DNA from: JBEVOS01 sp964564595
GTDB taxonomy: Bacteria; Pseudomonadota; Alphaproteobacteria; Caulobacterales; Aquidulcibacteraceae
NCBI GenBank assembly: GCA_964564595.1
Contig: CAZMCA010000098.1
Span: 1 to 12,460 of the forward strand
DNA: 12,460 bases
Reading direction: 5' to 3'
Of this stretch, positions 1-6,212 are shown one piece after another. How positions within the stretch are numbered: the first letter of the stretch is position 1; each line of letters begins with the position of its first letter. The notes beneath the pieces are model-generated. The model saw only the letters and a program-made list of their open reading frames with translations, ran no database searches and was not told the origin of the DNA. The position numbers and the translations under genes were made by a program.

Positions 1-947
1 CGGCCGGCCGTCTCAAGCAGCGCGAATACGTCGCCGCGCATGAAGGCTCGACGGTGGGCGAAGTGATCGACCGGCTGCGCGCCGATTCCGCCGAGCTGCC
101 CGATATCTTCTTCGAGATTTACATCGTCGACGCCGCCATGCGCCCGGTGGGGGCCGCGCCCGTCTCAACGCTGCTGCGCGCGCCGCGCGATACGCCGGTG
201 GCTGAGATCATGCGCGCGCCGCAATTGCTCGTGCGCCCGGAGATGGACCAGGAAGAGGTCGCGGTCTCGTTCCAGAAATATCACCTTGCCTCCGCGCCCG
301 TGGTCGATGAAGCGGGGCGCCTCACCGGCATGGTGACCGTCGACGACATCATCGACGTTATCCAGGAGGAGGGCGAAGAAGACTTGCTGAAGCTCGCCGG
401 CGTGTCCGACGCCGCGCAGAGCGATAGCGTGGTGCGCACCGTACGCTCGCGCGCGCCCTGGCTGCTCGTCAATCTCGGCACGGCGCTGGTCGCGTCTTCC
501 GTGATCGCGCAGTTCGAAGGCTCGATCGAAACCATCGTCGCGCTCGCGGTGCTGATGCCGATCGTCGCCTCGATGGGCGGCAATGCGGGCACGCAGGCGC
601 TCGCGGTTGCGGTGCGCGCGCTCGCGGCGCGCGAACTCACAGGCGCCAGCGCGCCGCGCTACGTCATCCGCGAAGCTGTCACCGGCATTTCGCAGGGCCT
701 CTTGTTTGCGGTCGTGCTCGCAGCTGCGGCTTTCCTCTGGTTCAAGAGCGCGGGCCTTGCGCTCGCCATCGGCCTTGCCGTGATCATCACGTTCGCCTGC
801 GCTGGGCTTGCTGGCATCCTGGTGCCGCTGGCGCTCCGGCGCATCGGCGCGGACCCCGCCGTGTCTTCGGGCGTGTTCGTTACGTTCGTCACCGATTGCG
901 TGGGCTTTCTGGCCTTCCTCGGCCTCGCCACCGCGATCCTGCTTTAG
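1..947 (+). CDS. mgtE: Magnesium transporter MgtE, C-terminal part (5' end outside window)
   Basis: The reading frame is open from base 3, so the gene begins upstream; 314 residues are visible and it ends at TAG 945-947. The fragment starts near the end of the cytoplasmic N domain. It continues through the CBS pair (second CBS around visible residues 65-125, with the stretch SAPVVDEAGRLTGMVTVDD) and then five membrane helices (about residues 153-313). The family hallmark PIVASMGGNAGTQ lies at the second helix. An Asp in the last helix (FVTDCVGF) matches the conserved pore aspartate of MgtE. MgtE is a dimeric inner-membrane Mg2+ channel whose cytoplasmic CBS and N domains sense Mg2+ and close the pore. 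A GTG at 54 could be misread as a start, but coding sequence clearly extends upstream. No terminator is evident in the 72 bases before the next gene. Confidence 0.93.
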   Translation, partial: AGRLKQREYVAAHEGSTVGEVIDRLRADSAELPDIFFEIYIVDAAMRPVGAAPVSTLLRAPRDTPVAEIMRAPQLLVRPEMDQEEVAVSFQKYHLASAPVVDEAGRLTGMVTVDDIIDVIQEEGEEDLLKLAGVSDAAQSDSVVRTVRSRAPWLLVNLGTALVASSVIAQFEGSIETIVALAVLMPIVASMGGNAGTQALAVAVRALAARELTGASAPRYVIREAVTGISQGLLFAVVLAAAAFLWFKSAGLALAIGLAVIITFACAGLAGILVPLALRRIGADPAVSSGVFVTFVTDCVGFLAFLGLATAILL

Positions 948-1019
948 CTTGACCAGACTCTGACTTGACTTGGCCGCTACGGCATCGGCGAAGCTTTCCC
1001 CAACAAGGGAGAAGCGCCG

Positions 1020-2165
1020 ATGGCCGTCACGCCGTTTCAAGTCAACGTGCCGCAAGCCAAGCTCGACGCGATCATGGCGCGCGTCAAAAGCTATCCGTGG
1101 TTTCCTGCGCCCGTGGGCGAGCAGTGGGAATACGGCGCCAACACCGCCTACCTCAAAGAGCTCTGCGCGCATTGGAGCAGCGCCTATAACTGGCGCGCAC
1201 AAGAAGCCGTGCTCAACAGCTTCCCGCAATTCACCACCGAGATCGACGGGCTCACCATCCACTTCGTCCACGTCCGCGGTGAAGGCGACGCTGCAAAACG
1301 TCCGCTCATCCTCACGCACGGCTGGCCCGGCTCGCATTACGAATTCTGGGACGCGATCCCGCGTCTCGCATTTCCCTCAATGCATGGCGGCGATGCGAAA
1401 GACGCGTTCGACGTGATCGTGCCCTCGCTGCCCGGCTACGCGTTCTCTGGACGTCCGCCAAAGCCCCTCGGCCAGCGCGCCACGGCCAAACTCTTCAACA
1501 CGCTGATGACGCGCGAACTCGGCTACCCGAAATATCTGGCGCAGGGCGGCGATTGGGGCTCGCTCGTCACGTCTTATCTCGCGCTGGATCACGATGCGTG
1601 CATCGCCGCGCACATCAACATGCTCGCCTTCCGCCCGTCGACGCCGCCGCAAGGCGAAGAAGAAATCGCCTGGGCCACGCGCTCCGCCGCCGCGTTTCAG
1701 CGCGAAGGCGCGTACTTTCAGGAGCAGAGCACCAAGCCGCAAACGCTGGCGCTCGCGCTGATGGATTCGCCCGTCGGCACGGCGGCGTGGATCCTCGAAA
1801 AATTCCACGGCTGGTCGGACATCCGCAAAGGCGGCCTCGAAGGCGTCTATTCCAAGGATCAGCTGCTGACCAACATCATGCTCTATCTCGTGACGGATTC
1901 GATCGCGACGAGCGTGTGGTACTATCGCGCGCGTCTCGAAGAGGGCGCAGCCCTCCAGCCCGGCCAAACGCTCACCAAGCCAACCGGCGTCGCCAACTTC
2001 GCGGGCGAAGCCGTCTTCACGATGGCGCCCAAGAGCTACGTCTCGCGCATCTACAACGTCGTCCACTGGACGGACTTTGCCGAGGGCGGCCACTTCGCGG
2101 CGATGGAGAAGCCGGAGGCGTTCACCGGCGATGTGCAAAAGTTCGCCCGCACGATAAGCTACTGA
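1020..2165 (+). CDS. Epoxide hydrolase, microsomal-type alpha/beta hydrolase
   Basis: The 381-residue protein has the two-part layout of the microsomal/juvenile-hormone epoxide hydrolase group: an N-terminal EHN region (about 3-110) and an alpha/beta-hydrolase fold. Visible motifs are the oxyanion-hole HGWPGS (100-105), the nucleophile elbow GGDWGS with Asp178, and His358 in GGHFAAME. Glu330 is the likely acid, and Tyr301/Tyr302 are candidates for the ring-opening tyrosine. The family opens epoxides to vicinal diols through a covalent Asp ester; the substrate cannot be told from sequence. There is no signal peptide, so it is probably cytoplasmic. AAGGGAGA at 1005-1012 supports the ATG at 1020. 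The next gene starts 28 bases after the stop and is probably cotranscribed. The length is normal for the family. Confidence 0.9.
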   Translation: MAVTPFQVNVPQAKLDAIMARVKSYPWFPAPVGEQWEYGANTAYLKELCAHWSSAYNWRAQEAVLNSFPQFTTEIDGLTIHFVHVRGEGDAAKRPLILTHGWPGSHYEFWDAIPRLAFPSMHGGDAKDAFDVIVPSLPGYAFSGRPPKPLGQRATAKLFNTLMTRELGYPKYLAQGGDWGSLVTSYLALDHDACIAAHINMLAFRPSTPPQGEEEIAWATRSAAAFQREGAYFQEQSTKPQTLALALMDSPVGTAAWILEKFHGWSDIRKGGLEGVYSKDQLLTNIMLYLVTDSIATSVWYYRARLEEGAALQPGQTLTKPTGVANFAGEAVFTMAPKSYVSRIYNVVHWTDFAEGGHFAAMEKPEAFTGDVQKFARTISY

Positions 2166-2193
2166 GCAAAACAACAGAGCGGGGGAGACGGCC

Positions 2194-3477
2194 ATGTTGC
2201 GCATCGGGCTCGTCGCGTTAGGAACATTGCTCGCGATTGCGGCATGGAGCGCGCTCGCGTTCTGCGCGCTGATCTTCGGCTGGGGCCGCCAGCCCCTCGC
2301 GCCGCGCGGCGATACGGCTGCGTTCATGAGCGCCGCCAGCGCCAAGCTCGATCGCGAGGCCAAGGGCAACGCCGTCTTCGTGCTGCTTGACGATGGCCGC
2401 GTCGCCGGCGCGCACAACGTCTCGCGCGGCGTGCCGGTCGATGGCGATACGCTCTTTCAGGTCGCCTCGCTCAGCAAGTGGGTGACCGCATTCGGCGTGA
2501 TGACGCTGGTGGAGTCTGGCCGTATCGATCTCGATGCGCCCGTCTCCCGCTACCTCACGCGCTGGCAATTGCCACCCAGCGAATTCGACAATGATGGCGT
2601 TACGGTGCGCCGCCTGCTCAGCCACACCGCAGGCCTCACCGATGGTCTTGGTTACGCAGGTTTCGAGCCCGGCCAACCGATCGACACGCTCGAACAATCG
2701 CTCACCCGCGCAACCGATGCCTCTCCTGGGCGCGATGGCGTCGTGCGTGTCGGCGCCGAGCCCGGTAGCGAGTGGAATTACTCAGGCGGCGGCTACACGC
2801 TGCTGCAGCTCATCATCGAAGAAGTCAGCGGCGAGCCCTTCAACGACTACATGCGCCACGCCGTGCTCGTCCCGCTCGGCATGACGCGCTCGACTTACGT
2901 GCTGCCGGAGGGCGCAACCAACGTCGCCGAAATCTTCGGCCCTGATGGCGAACACGCCATTCACTACACCTTCACGTCCACCGCCGCCGCGTCGCTCTAT
3001 ACGTCCGCCAACGACCTGACGCGCTTCATCGAGGCGCAACTACCCGGCGCAAACGGCGAGGCGCCCGGCCGCGGCGTGCTCCGCCCCGAAACGTTGACCG
3101 AGATGCGCCGACCTATCGGCTATCAATTCGGCACCGCCATCTGGGGTATGGGTGAGGTGCTCTATGCGCCCAACAACGCTGGCGATTTCATCATCGGCCA
3201 CGATGGCAACAACTATCCCGCCATCAGCACTGCCGCGCGCTACGATCCCGCCACCGGCGACGGCGTTATCGTTTTGGAAACCGGAAACGAAATTCTGGCG
3301 AGCGAAGTGGCCGGCGATTGGGTTTTCTGGACATCCGGAAACGTCGACCTCATCACCGTCGTCGCCGAAACGCCCGCCATGCTGCGCACCATCGCGATCG
3401 GTGGTGGGATCATCATGGTGATCGGCATCTTCATCGCGTGGCGCGTGCGCCCGCGGAAGAAGGTTAGCGCCGCTTAA
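2194..3477 (+). CDS. Beta-lactamase-fold serine hydrolase (PF00144 type), membrane anchored
   Basis: The 427-residue protein has an N-terminal hydrophobic segment (about 3-29) that may be a signal anchor. The hydrolase domain (about 40-370) has the active-site SLSK at 92-95 (SxxK, nucleophile Ser92). A Tyr motif YSG at 196-198 replaces the usual YxN, and HDG at 336-338 takes the place of the KTG box. A second hydrophobic helix (about 396-417) ends in a basic tail, RVRPRKK. Family members include class C beta-lactamases, DD-peptidases and esterases. The YSG/HDG set is common in the esterase-like and peptidase-like branches, so beta-lactam resistance should not be assumed. The active domain probably faces the periplasm, held by one or both helices. 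GGGGGAGA just before the ATG is a good ribosome site. The gene lies 28 bases after the epoxide hydrolase and is probably in one operon with it. Confidence 0.87.
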   Translation: MLRIGLVALGTLLAIAAWSALAFCALIFGWGRQPLAPRGDTAAFMSAASAKLDREAKGNAVFVLLDDGRVAGAHNVSRGVPVDGDTLFQVASLSKWVTAFGVMTLVESGRIDLDAPVSRYLTRWQLPPSEFDNDGVTVRRLLSHTAGLTDGLGYAGFEPGQPIDTLEQSLTRATDASPGRDGVVRVGAEPGSEWNYSGGGYTLLQLIIEEVSGEPFNDYMRHAVLVPLGMTRSTYVLPEGATNVAEIFGPDGEHAIHYTFTSTAAASLYTSANDLTRFIEAQLPGANGEAPGRGVLRPETLTEMRRPIGYQFGTAIWGMGEVLYAPNNAGDFIIGHDGNNYPAISTAARYDPATGDGVIVLETGNEILASEVAGDWVFWTSGNVDLITVVAETPAMLRTIAIGGGIIMVIGIFIAWRVRPRKKVSAA

Positions 3478-3542
3478 CGCCAGGCGAACGCGCCTCCGCA
3501 ACTTCACCTTTCAGCAACCATACCTCGCTCGCCGCGCGAGTG

Positions 3543-3557
3543 TGGCACGCAACATGC
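3543..3557 (+). promoter_or_regulatory. Sigma-54 (-24/-12) promoter for spmX
   Basis: TGGCACG at 3543-3549, four bases, then ATGC at 3554-3557 matches the sigma-54 consensus TGGCACG-N4-TTGC with one mismatch. The invariant GG (3544-3545) and GC (3556-3557) are 12 bases apart, as required. Transcription would begin near 3569, leaving a leader of about 62 bases before the ATG at 3631. In Caulobacter crescentus spmX is activated by TacA, a sigma-54-dependent response regulator, so the promoter type fits the gene. I did not identify an activator site upstream. Confidence 0.8.
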
Positions 3558-3630
3558 GCCTGCAATGACAACCGCCGGGGGCCCCGTATCGGAACGGGAC
3601 GGCGGACGAGAGTTTCAGGAGCAGGCGTAC

Positions 3631-4638
3631 ATGCGCACCTTTTCCGTTTCGCCGGTCGGCCTCGAGCTGATCAAGACATTCGAAGGCTTCCGCGCCGAAC
3701 CGGCCGCGCTGCATGACGGCGGCTGGGTCGTCGGCTACGGCCATGTGCGCATCGCCGAGGCCGGCGAGGCCATTGCTGAGGATGTCGCGGCCGAGCTTTT
3801 GAAGCTCGATCTCGCGCCGGTTGAGCGTTTCGTGAACTCGGTCGTCACGGCCACGATTACGCAATCGCAGTTCGATGCGCTCGTTTCGTTCGCCTTCTCG
3901 ATCGGCCAAACGGCGTTCGATAAGAGCGACGTGCTGCGCAAAGTGAACGCCGGTCAGTTCGTGCCTGCCGCCTGCGCGATGGATGCGTGGCGCAAAAGCT
4001 CGATCGACGGTGAAAGCCAAGTGTTCGATCTCCTGATCCGTCGCCGCGCGGCCGAAAAGGCGCTGTTCCTCAAAGAGCCGCCGGCCGAGGGCGTGCCGTC
4101 CGTTTACTTCCGCGCTGAACTCGATCACGCAGCCGCCATCCTTGGCGCGCCGGTTCAGTACGGTGAGATTCCGGCGATCGGCTCTGCGCCGCGCGCGAAA
4201 GTGGAAGAGCTGCCGCTCGCGGCCAAGCTCACGGAAATCTTCAAGTCCGAGCCGGCGACGACGTTGGTGCTGACGCAAGTCGTCGAAGCCGACGCGATCG
4301 ACGAAGACGAAATCGCCACGGCGAACGCCCGTCCGGTCGCGCGCAAAACTGGCAAGAACGCCGAGCTGCGCGCCATCAACCTCGTCACGGTCGAGCCGCC
4401 CAAGAAAGCGCGCCACCGCCTCATGTTCGGCAAGCCGGCTGAAACGATCGGCCTTCTGGCGCTGGCGCTGTTTGGCGCTGGGCTCATCGGCCTTGCCGGC
4501 GTCACGATGTCGGGCGCGGGCGCCCAGCCGGGCGATGTGTTCGGCGGCGTCGCGCTCGCGGTGCCTGGCCTCATCGCCACGATCGCGGCCGCTTACGGTC
4601 TCTGGAAAGGCCCCACGCTCGCGCGCGCGGCGGCCTAA
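3631..4638 (+). CDS. spmX: SpmX-like polar scaffold: degenerate GH24 muramidase domain plus two TM helices
   Basis: The 335-residue protein begins with a T4-lysozyme-type GH24 domain (about 7-147; EGFR at 18-21, GYGH at 35-38, QFDALVSFAFSIG at 80-92, RRRAAEKALFL at 137-147). An acidic linker follows (about 150-265, with EADAIDEDEIA at 219-229). Two membrane helices end it (about 271-292 and 303-326). This order is that of Caulobacter SpmX, which marks the old or stalked pole, recruits and activates the kinase DivJ, and in Asticcacaulis places stalk synthesis. Glu18 is kept. The loop before GYGH is short, and the position of the usual catalytic Thr is Val33, so muramidase activity is doubtful. 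The linker is shorter and less proline-rich than I recall for Caulobacter SpmX. Start choice: CAGGAG at 3616-3621 lies 9 bases before this ATG, and the in-frame ATG at 3565 is upstream of the predicted transcription start. A plain phage-type lysozyme is less likely given the paired C-terminal helices. Confidence 0.8.
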   Translation: MRTFSVSPVGLELIKTFEGFRAEPAALHDGGWVVGYGHVRIAEAGEAIAEDVAAELLKLDLAPVERFVNSVVTATITQSQFDALVSFAFSIGQTAFDKSDVLRKVNAGQFVPAACAMDAWRKSSIDGESQVFDLLIRRRAAEKALFLKEPPAEGVPSVYFRAELDHAAAILGAPVQYGEIPAIGSAPRAKVEELPLAAKLTEIFKSEPATTLVLTQVVEADAIDEDEIATANARPVARKTGKNAELRAINLVTVEPPKKARHRLMFGKPAETIGLLALALFGAGLIGLAGVTMSGAGAQPGDVFGGVALAVPGLIATIAAAYGLWKGPTLARAAA

Positions 4639-4675
4639 GGTTTTCATTTCGTAGCTCCACCTGGTCATGACTTCG

Positions 4676-4700
4676 AAGGCGGGCTCCGGCCCGCCTTTTT
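4676..4700 (+). terminator. Intrinsic terminator after spmX
   Basis: A perfect 9-base-pair stem (AAGGCGGGC at 4676-4684 with GCCCGCCTT at 4689-4697) has a 4-base loop and runs into TTTTT at 4696-4700. It is 38 bases after the spmX stop, so spmX is probably monocistronic. Confidence 0.9.
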
Positions 4701-4720
4701 CTTTGCGCGCGCGCTCTGGC

Positions 4721-4746
4721 GGAACCGGCGCGGCTCAATCGGTGTT
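4721..4746 (+). promoter_or_regulatory. Possible general-stress (EcfG/sigma-T) promoter, imperfect
   Basis: GGAAC at 4721-4725 is followed after 17 bases by TGTT at 4743-4746. The alphaproteobacterial EcfG-type consensus is GGAAC-N16/17-CGTT, so the -10 element has one mismatch. Position and direction fit the gene starting at 4792, with a leader of roughly 40 bases, and it lies just past the spmX terminator. It is weaker than the two sites at 9463-9488 and 11987-12011. Confidence 0.4.
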
Positions 4747-4791
4747 CATGGCGCAATCGAGGCAGATGCTTCGAGGCTGGGAGCTGGGATC

Positions 4792-5274
4792 ATGGCCTTC
4801 TACGACGCCGCTTTTGCACCGACACGCCCGCTTGCGCCGGTCGCTGTCGACTTCGACCGGGGCGGGCGCCTCGGCGTTTTCATCGGCGCGGTCGCTGCGG
4901 GCGCGATGCTCGGCGCGGCCGCTGGCATGGCGATTGGGCTGGTGCACCCCTACGTCGCGCTCGGCGGCGTTGCTGCGCTCACGGCGCTTGCGGCGTTTTT
5001 CGCCGGCAAGACGTTCCTGCACTGCGCGCGCGGGCGTCACGTCGCAGTCGCGAGCGCTGTCGGCCTTCACATCGCTTCGCTGATCGCTATGCCGATTGTG
5101 CTGCTTGCGGCTCCGGCTTTCGCGACGCTCGCGCTCTACGCGGCGTTCGCCTCACTTCTGTTTTTCACGGCCACGATGCGGCTTTCGAACGCCTGCGTCG
5201 GCCGGCTCGCAGCGCACGCCATGCTGCTGGCGGCGGCTGGCGCGTATTACGGGCTCTACGCCCTCATGAGCTGA
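4792..5274 (+). CDS. Small multi-pass membrane protein, unknown function
   Basis: I do not recognise this 160-residue protein. After a short soluble N-terminus (1-25) it is almost wholly hydrophobic, with four or five likely membrane helices (about 26-50, 52-72, 84-108, 108-127, 137-158). It is rich in Ala and Gly, with few charges. A short basic, Cys-containing loop (CARGRH, 78-83) follows the second helix. CTGGGAG at 4777-4783, 8 bases before the ATG, supports the start. The gene stands alone between the spmX terminator and its own terminator. A possible stress promoter lies upstream. Coding looks real from the clean start signal, the codon bias and the terminator directly after the stop. 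Confidence 0.78.
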   Translation: MAFYDAAFAPTRPLAPVAVDFDRGGRLGVFIGAVAAGAMLGAAAGMAIGLVHPYVALGGVAALTALAAFFAGKTFLHCARGRHVAVASAVGLHIASLIAMPIVLLAAPAFATLALYAAFASLLFFTATMRLSNACVGRLAAHAMLLAAAGAYYGLYALMS

Positions 5275-5320
5275 CTTCGCTGGTCTGGACGGAACCTCCA
5301 AGCACGTCTGGATAAACTCG

Positions 5321-5355
5321 AAGGCCGCCCGCGCCCCGCGCGTTGGCGGCCTTTT
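5321..5355 (+). terminator. Intrinsic terminator after the multi-pass membrane protein gene
   Basis: AAGGCCGCC at 5321-5329 pairs with GGCGGCCTT at 5345-5353. The loop is GC-rich, and TTTT at 5352-5355 is followed by ATTT. It lies 47 bases after the stop at 5274 and faces the minus-strand terminator at 5378-5414. Confidence 0.83.
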
Positions 5356-5377
5356 ATTTGCGCCGCGCAGCGGGCCC

Positions 5378-5414
5378 AAAAGCAAACGGGCGGCCCCGTT
5401 GAGAGGGCCGCCCG
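5378..5414 (-). terminator. Intrinsic terminator of the small minus-strand transcript
   Basis: A perfect 10-base-pair stem (5387-5396 with 5405-5414, CGGGCGGCCC and its complement) has an 8-base loop. Read on the minus strand it is followed by TTTGCTTTT. On the plus strand no T-run follows, so the direction is clear. Confidence 0.85.
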
Positions 5415-5435
5415 CCGTACGTGCATATGCCGAGA

Positions 5436-5501
5436 CTAAGCTGGTCCCGACAAGGCCAAAGCCTTGTGTTTAGGAGAGAACCAACCCCTCTGCAGACACA
5501 T
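5436..5501 (-). CDS. Candidate 21-residue peptide, alternative mini-ORF
   Basis: The ATG at 5501 opens a 21-codon frame to TAG at 5438-5436, overlapping the 12-codon frame in another phase. The product would be Cys-, Trp- and Lys-containing (it starts MCLQRGWFSPKHK). Its distance from AGGAGG is 13 bases, longer than ideal. At most one of the two frames is likely to be the main product. Confidence 0.25.
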   Translation of the reverse strand: MCLQRGWFSPKHKALALSGPA

Positions 5502-5508
5502 GAGACAC
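5470..5508 (-). CDS. Candidate 12-residue peptide behind a very strong ribosome site
   Basis: The minus-strand GTG at 5508 lies 6 bases after AGGAGG (5520-5515), which is ideal spacing, and the frame ends at TAA 5472-5470 after 12 codons. The Shine-Dalgarno stretch pairs with 13 bases of the alphaproteobacterial 16S 3' tail. So short a frame may be a leader or decoy rather than a functional peptide. Confidence 0.3.
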   Translation of the reverse strand: MSHVSAEGLVLS

Positions 5509-5627
5509 TGGTCACCTCCTTTCTAGAATTGATGGAAGCTTGAACTTAGGGCGCTTCGCGCCTTTCGAAAAGCGCTTTGGCTAACCGGGCGCAGCCGCTC
5601 GTCGCTTTTCGCGCCCGCCGTGTGGCT

Positions 5628-6206
5628 TTAGCGCCCGGCCTCGGGGCGCTCGACACCCAGCTTGGTCACGGCGCCGGTCGCGCTGTCGAACGCCACACAG
5701 GCGGCGCTCTCGCCATTGTCGGGGTAACAATAGAGCGGGCGCCGGGCGGCGCGGGCGGCCTCGTAGGCGGCGCGATCGACCGCCGGCACGAACGTCACGG
5801 GCGGGGCGCTGGCGTTCGCGGGCCAGGCCGGCAGCGCATCGGCGGTCCGGAACGCGTTCGACGACAGCCACGACGCGAGATCCGATTGCATCGTGGTTTG
5901 GTCGGCGCGCGGGTTGAAGGCGATCGTGATCTGGGAGATCGGCGCGCTGAACGTGTGCAGCACCGCGCCTGTAGCATTGCGAATTTCCAGCGTCGCAACC
6001 GCTTCGGGGCACGCCGCGCCCGCGAGGTTACCCGCGATCATCAGCTGCGCGGCAGGCCAGGGCAGCTCCGCTGTTCCGGTGCAGCCAGCGGCGGCGGCGG
6101 CCGTCGCGCCCGGCGTGGCGGGGGCCTCGGCGGGCGTGGAGACCGTGGTTTGCCCGCAGGCGGCGAGCAGCATCAGAGAAGCGGCGGCGAGCAAGGTGGC
6201 GCGCAT
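5628..6206 (-). CDS. Four-cysteine family lipoprotein, copy 3 of a tandem set
   Basis: The 192-residue product has a lipoprotein signal with lipobox LAAC (14-17). A low-complexity Ala/Thr/Pro linker (about 18-41) leads to a domain with four cysteines at 42, 66, 160 and 170. The domain aligns by eye with the two genes to its right: a Cys plus beta-strand start, a second Cys followed by Ala-rich strand and a turn with Gly, a PxWP motif (126-129), YExxRA, then CysX9Cys near the end. This copy is the most diverged. It is probably anchored in the envelope with two disulfides; the function is unknown. GGAGTGA lies upstream of the ATG, and only 6 bases separate it from the preceding stop, so it is cotranscribed with copy 2. 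Confidence 0.75.
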   Translation of the reverse strand: MRATLLAAASLMLLAACGQTTVSTPAEAPATPGATAAAAAGCTGTAELPWPAAQLMIAGNLAGAACPEAVATLEIRNATGAVLHTFSAPISQITIAFNPRADQTTMQSDLASWLSSNAFRTADALPAWPANASAPPVTFVPAVDRAAYEAARAARRPLYCYPDNGESAACVAFDSATGAVTKLGVERPEAGR

Positions 6207-6212
6207 GAAAGG

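Larger units (their letters stand above)
5378..5530 (-). ncRNA. Small minus-strand transcript, regulatory RNA or mini-mRNA, unidentified
   Basis: No long reading frame lies here, yet the stretch is structured. Read on the minus strand it has an unusually long ribosome site (AGAAAGGAGGTGA, 5524-5512), two mini-ORFs, a hairpin CAAGGC-TTTG-GCCTTG (5451-5466) and a strong terminator (5414-5378). The base composition is less GC-rich than the flanking genes. The next gene on this strand ends at 5628, and no minus-strand gene lies downstream. It therefore appears to be an independent short transcript, or a processed 3' region of the operon to the right. I could not place its 5' end or a convincing promoter, and I do not match it to a known RNA family. 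Confidence 0.5.

Noticed and set aside
165..1337. 390-codon minus-strand open frame antisense to mgtE and the epoxide hydrolase
   Set aside because: Its product is Arg/His/Asp-rich low-complexity sequence typical of antisense frames in high-GC DNA, and it spans two well-supported plus-strand genes.
1377..2417. 346-codon minus-strand open frame
   Set aside because: Antisense shadow of the epoxide hydrolase and serine hydrolase genes, with no family motifs.
3591..3613. GGAAC followed by GTT within the spmX leader, as another stress promoter
   Set aside because: The -10 element is off consensus and the spacing is poor; the sigma-54 site explains the gene better.
3565..3630. 22-residue N-terminal extension of SpmX from the ATG at 3565
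   Set aside because: The ATG lies before the predicted sigma-54 transcription start (about 3569), lacks a ribosome site, and the extension is not lysozyme-like.
3511..4668. 385-codon minus-strand open frame over spmX
   Set aside because: Shadow frame with Arg/Asp-rich composition; spmX on the plus strand has clear domains, a promoter and a terminator.
5511..5524. Plus-strand CACCTCCTTTCT as a 16S rRNA fragment or anti-Shine-Dalgarno RNA
   Set aside because: Only the last bases match the 16S tail, and one base is missing from GGATCACC. The terminator and start codons show the functional strand is minus.
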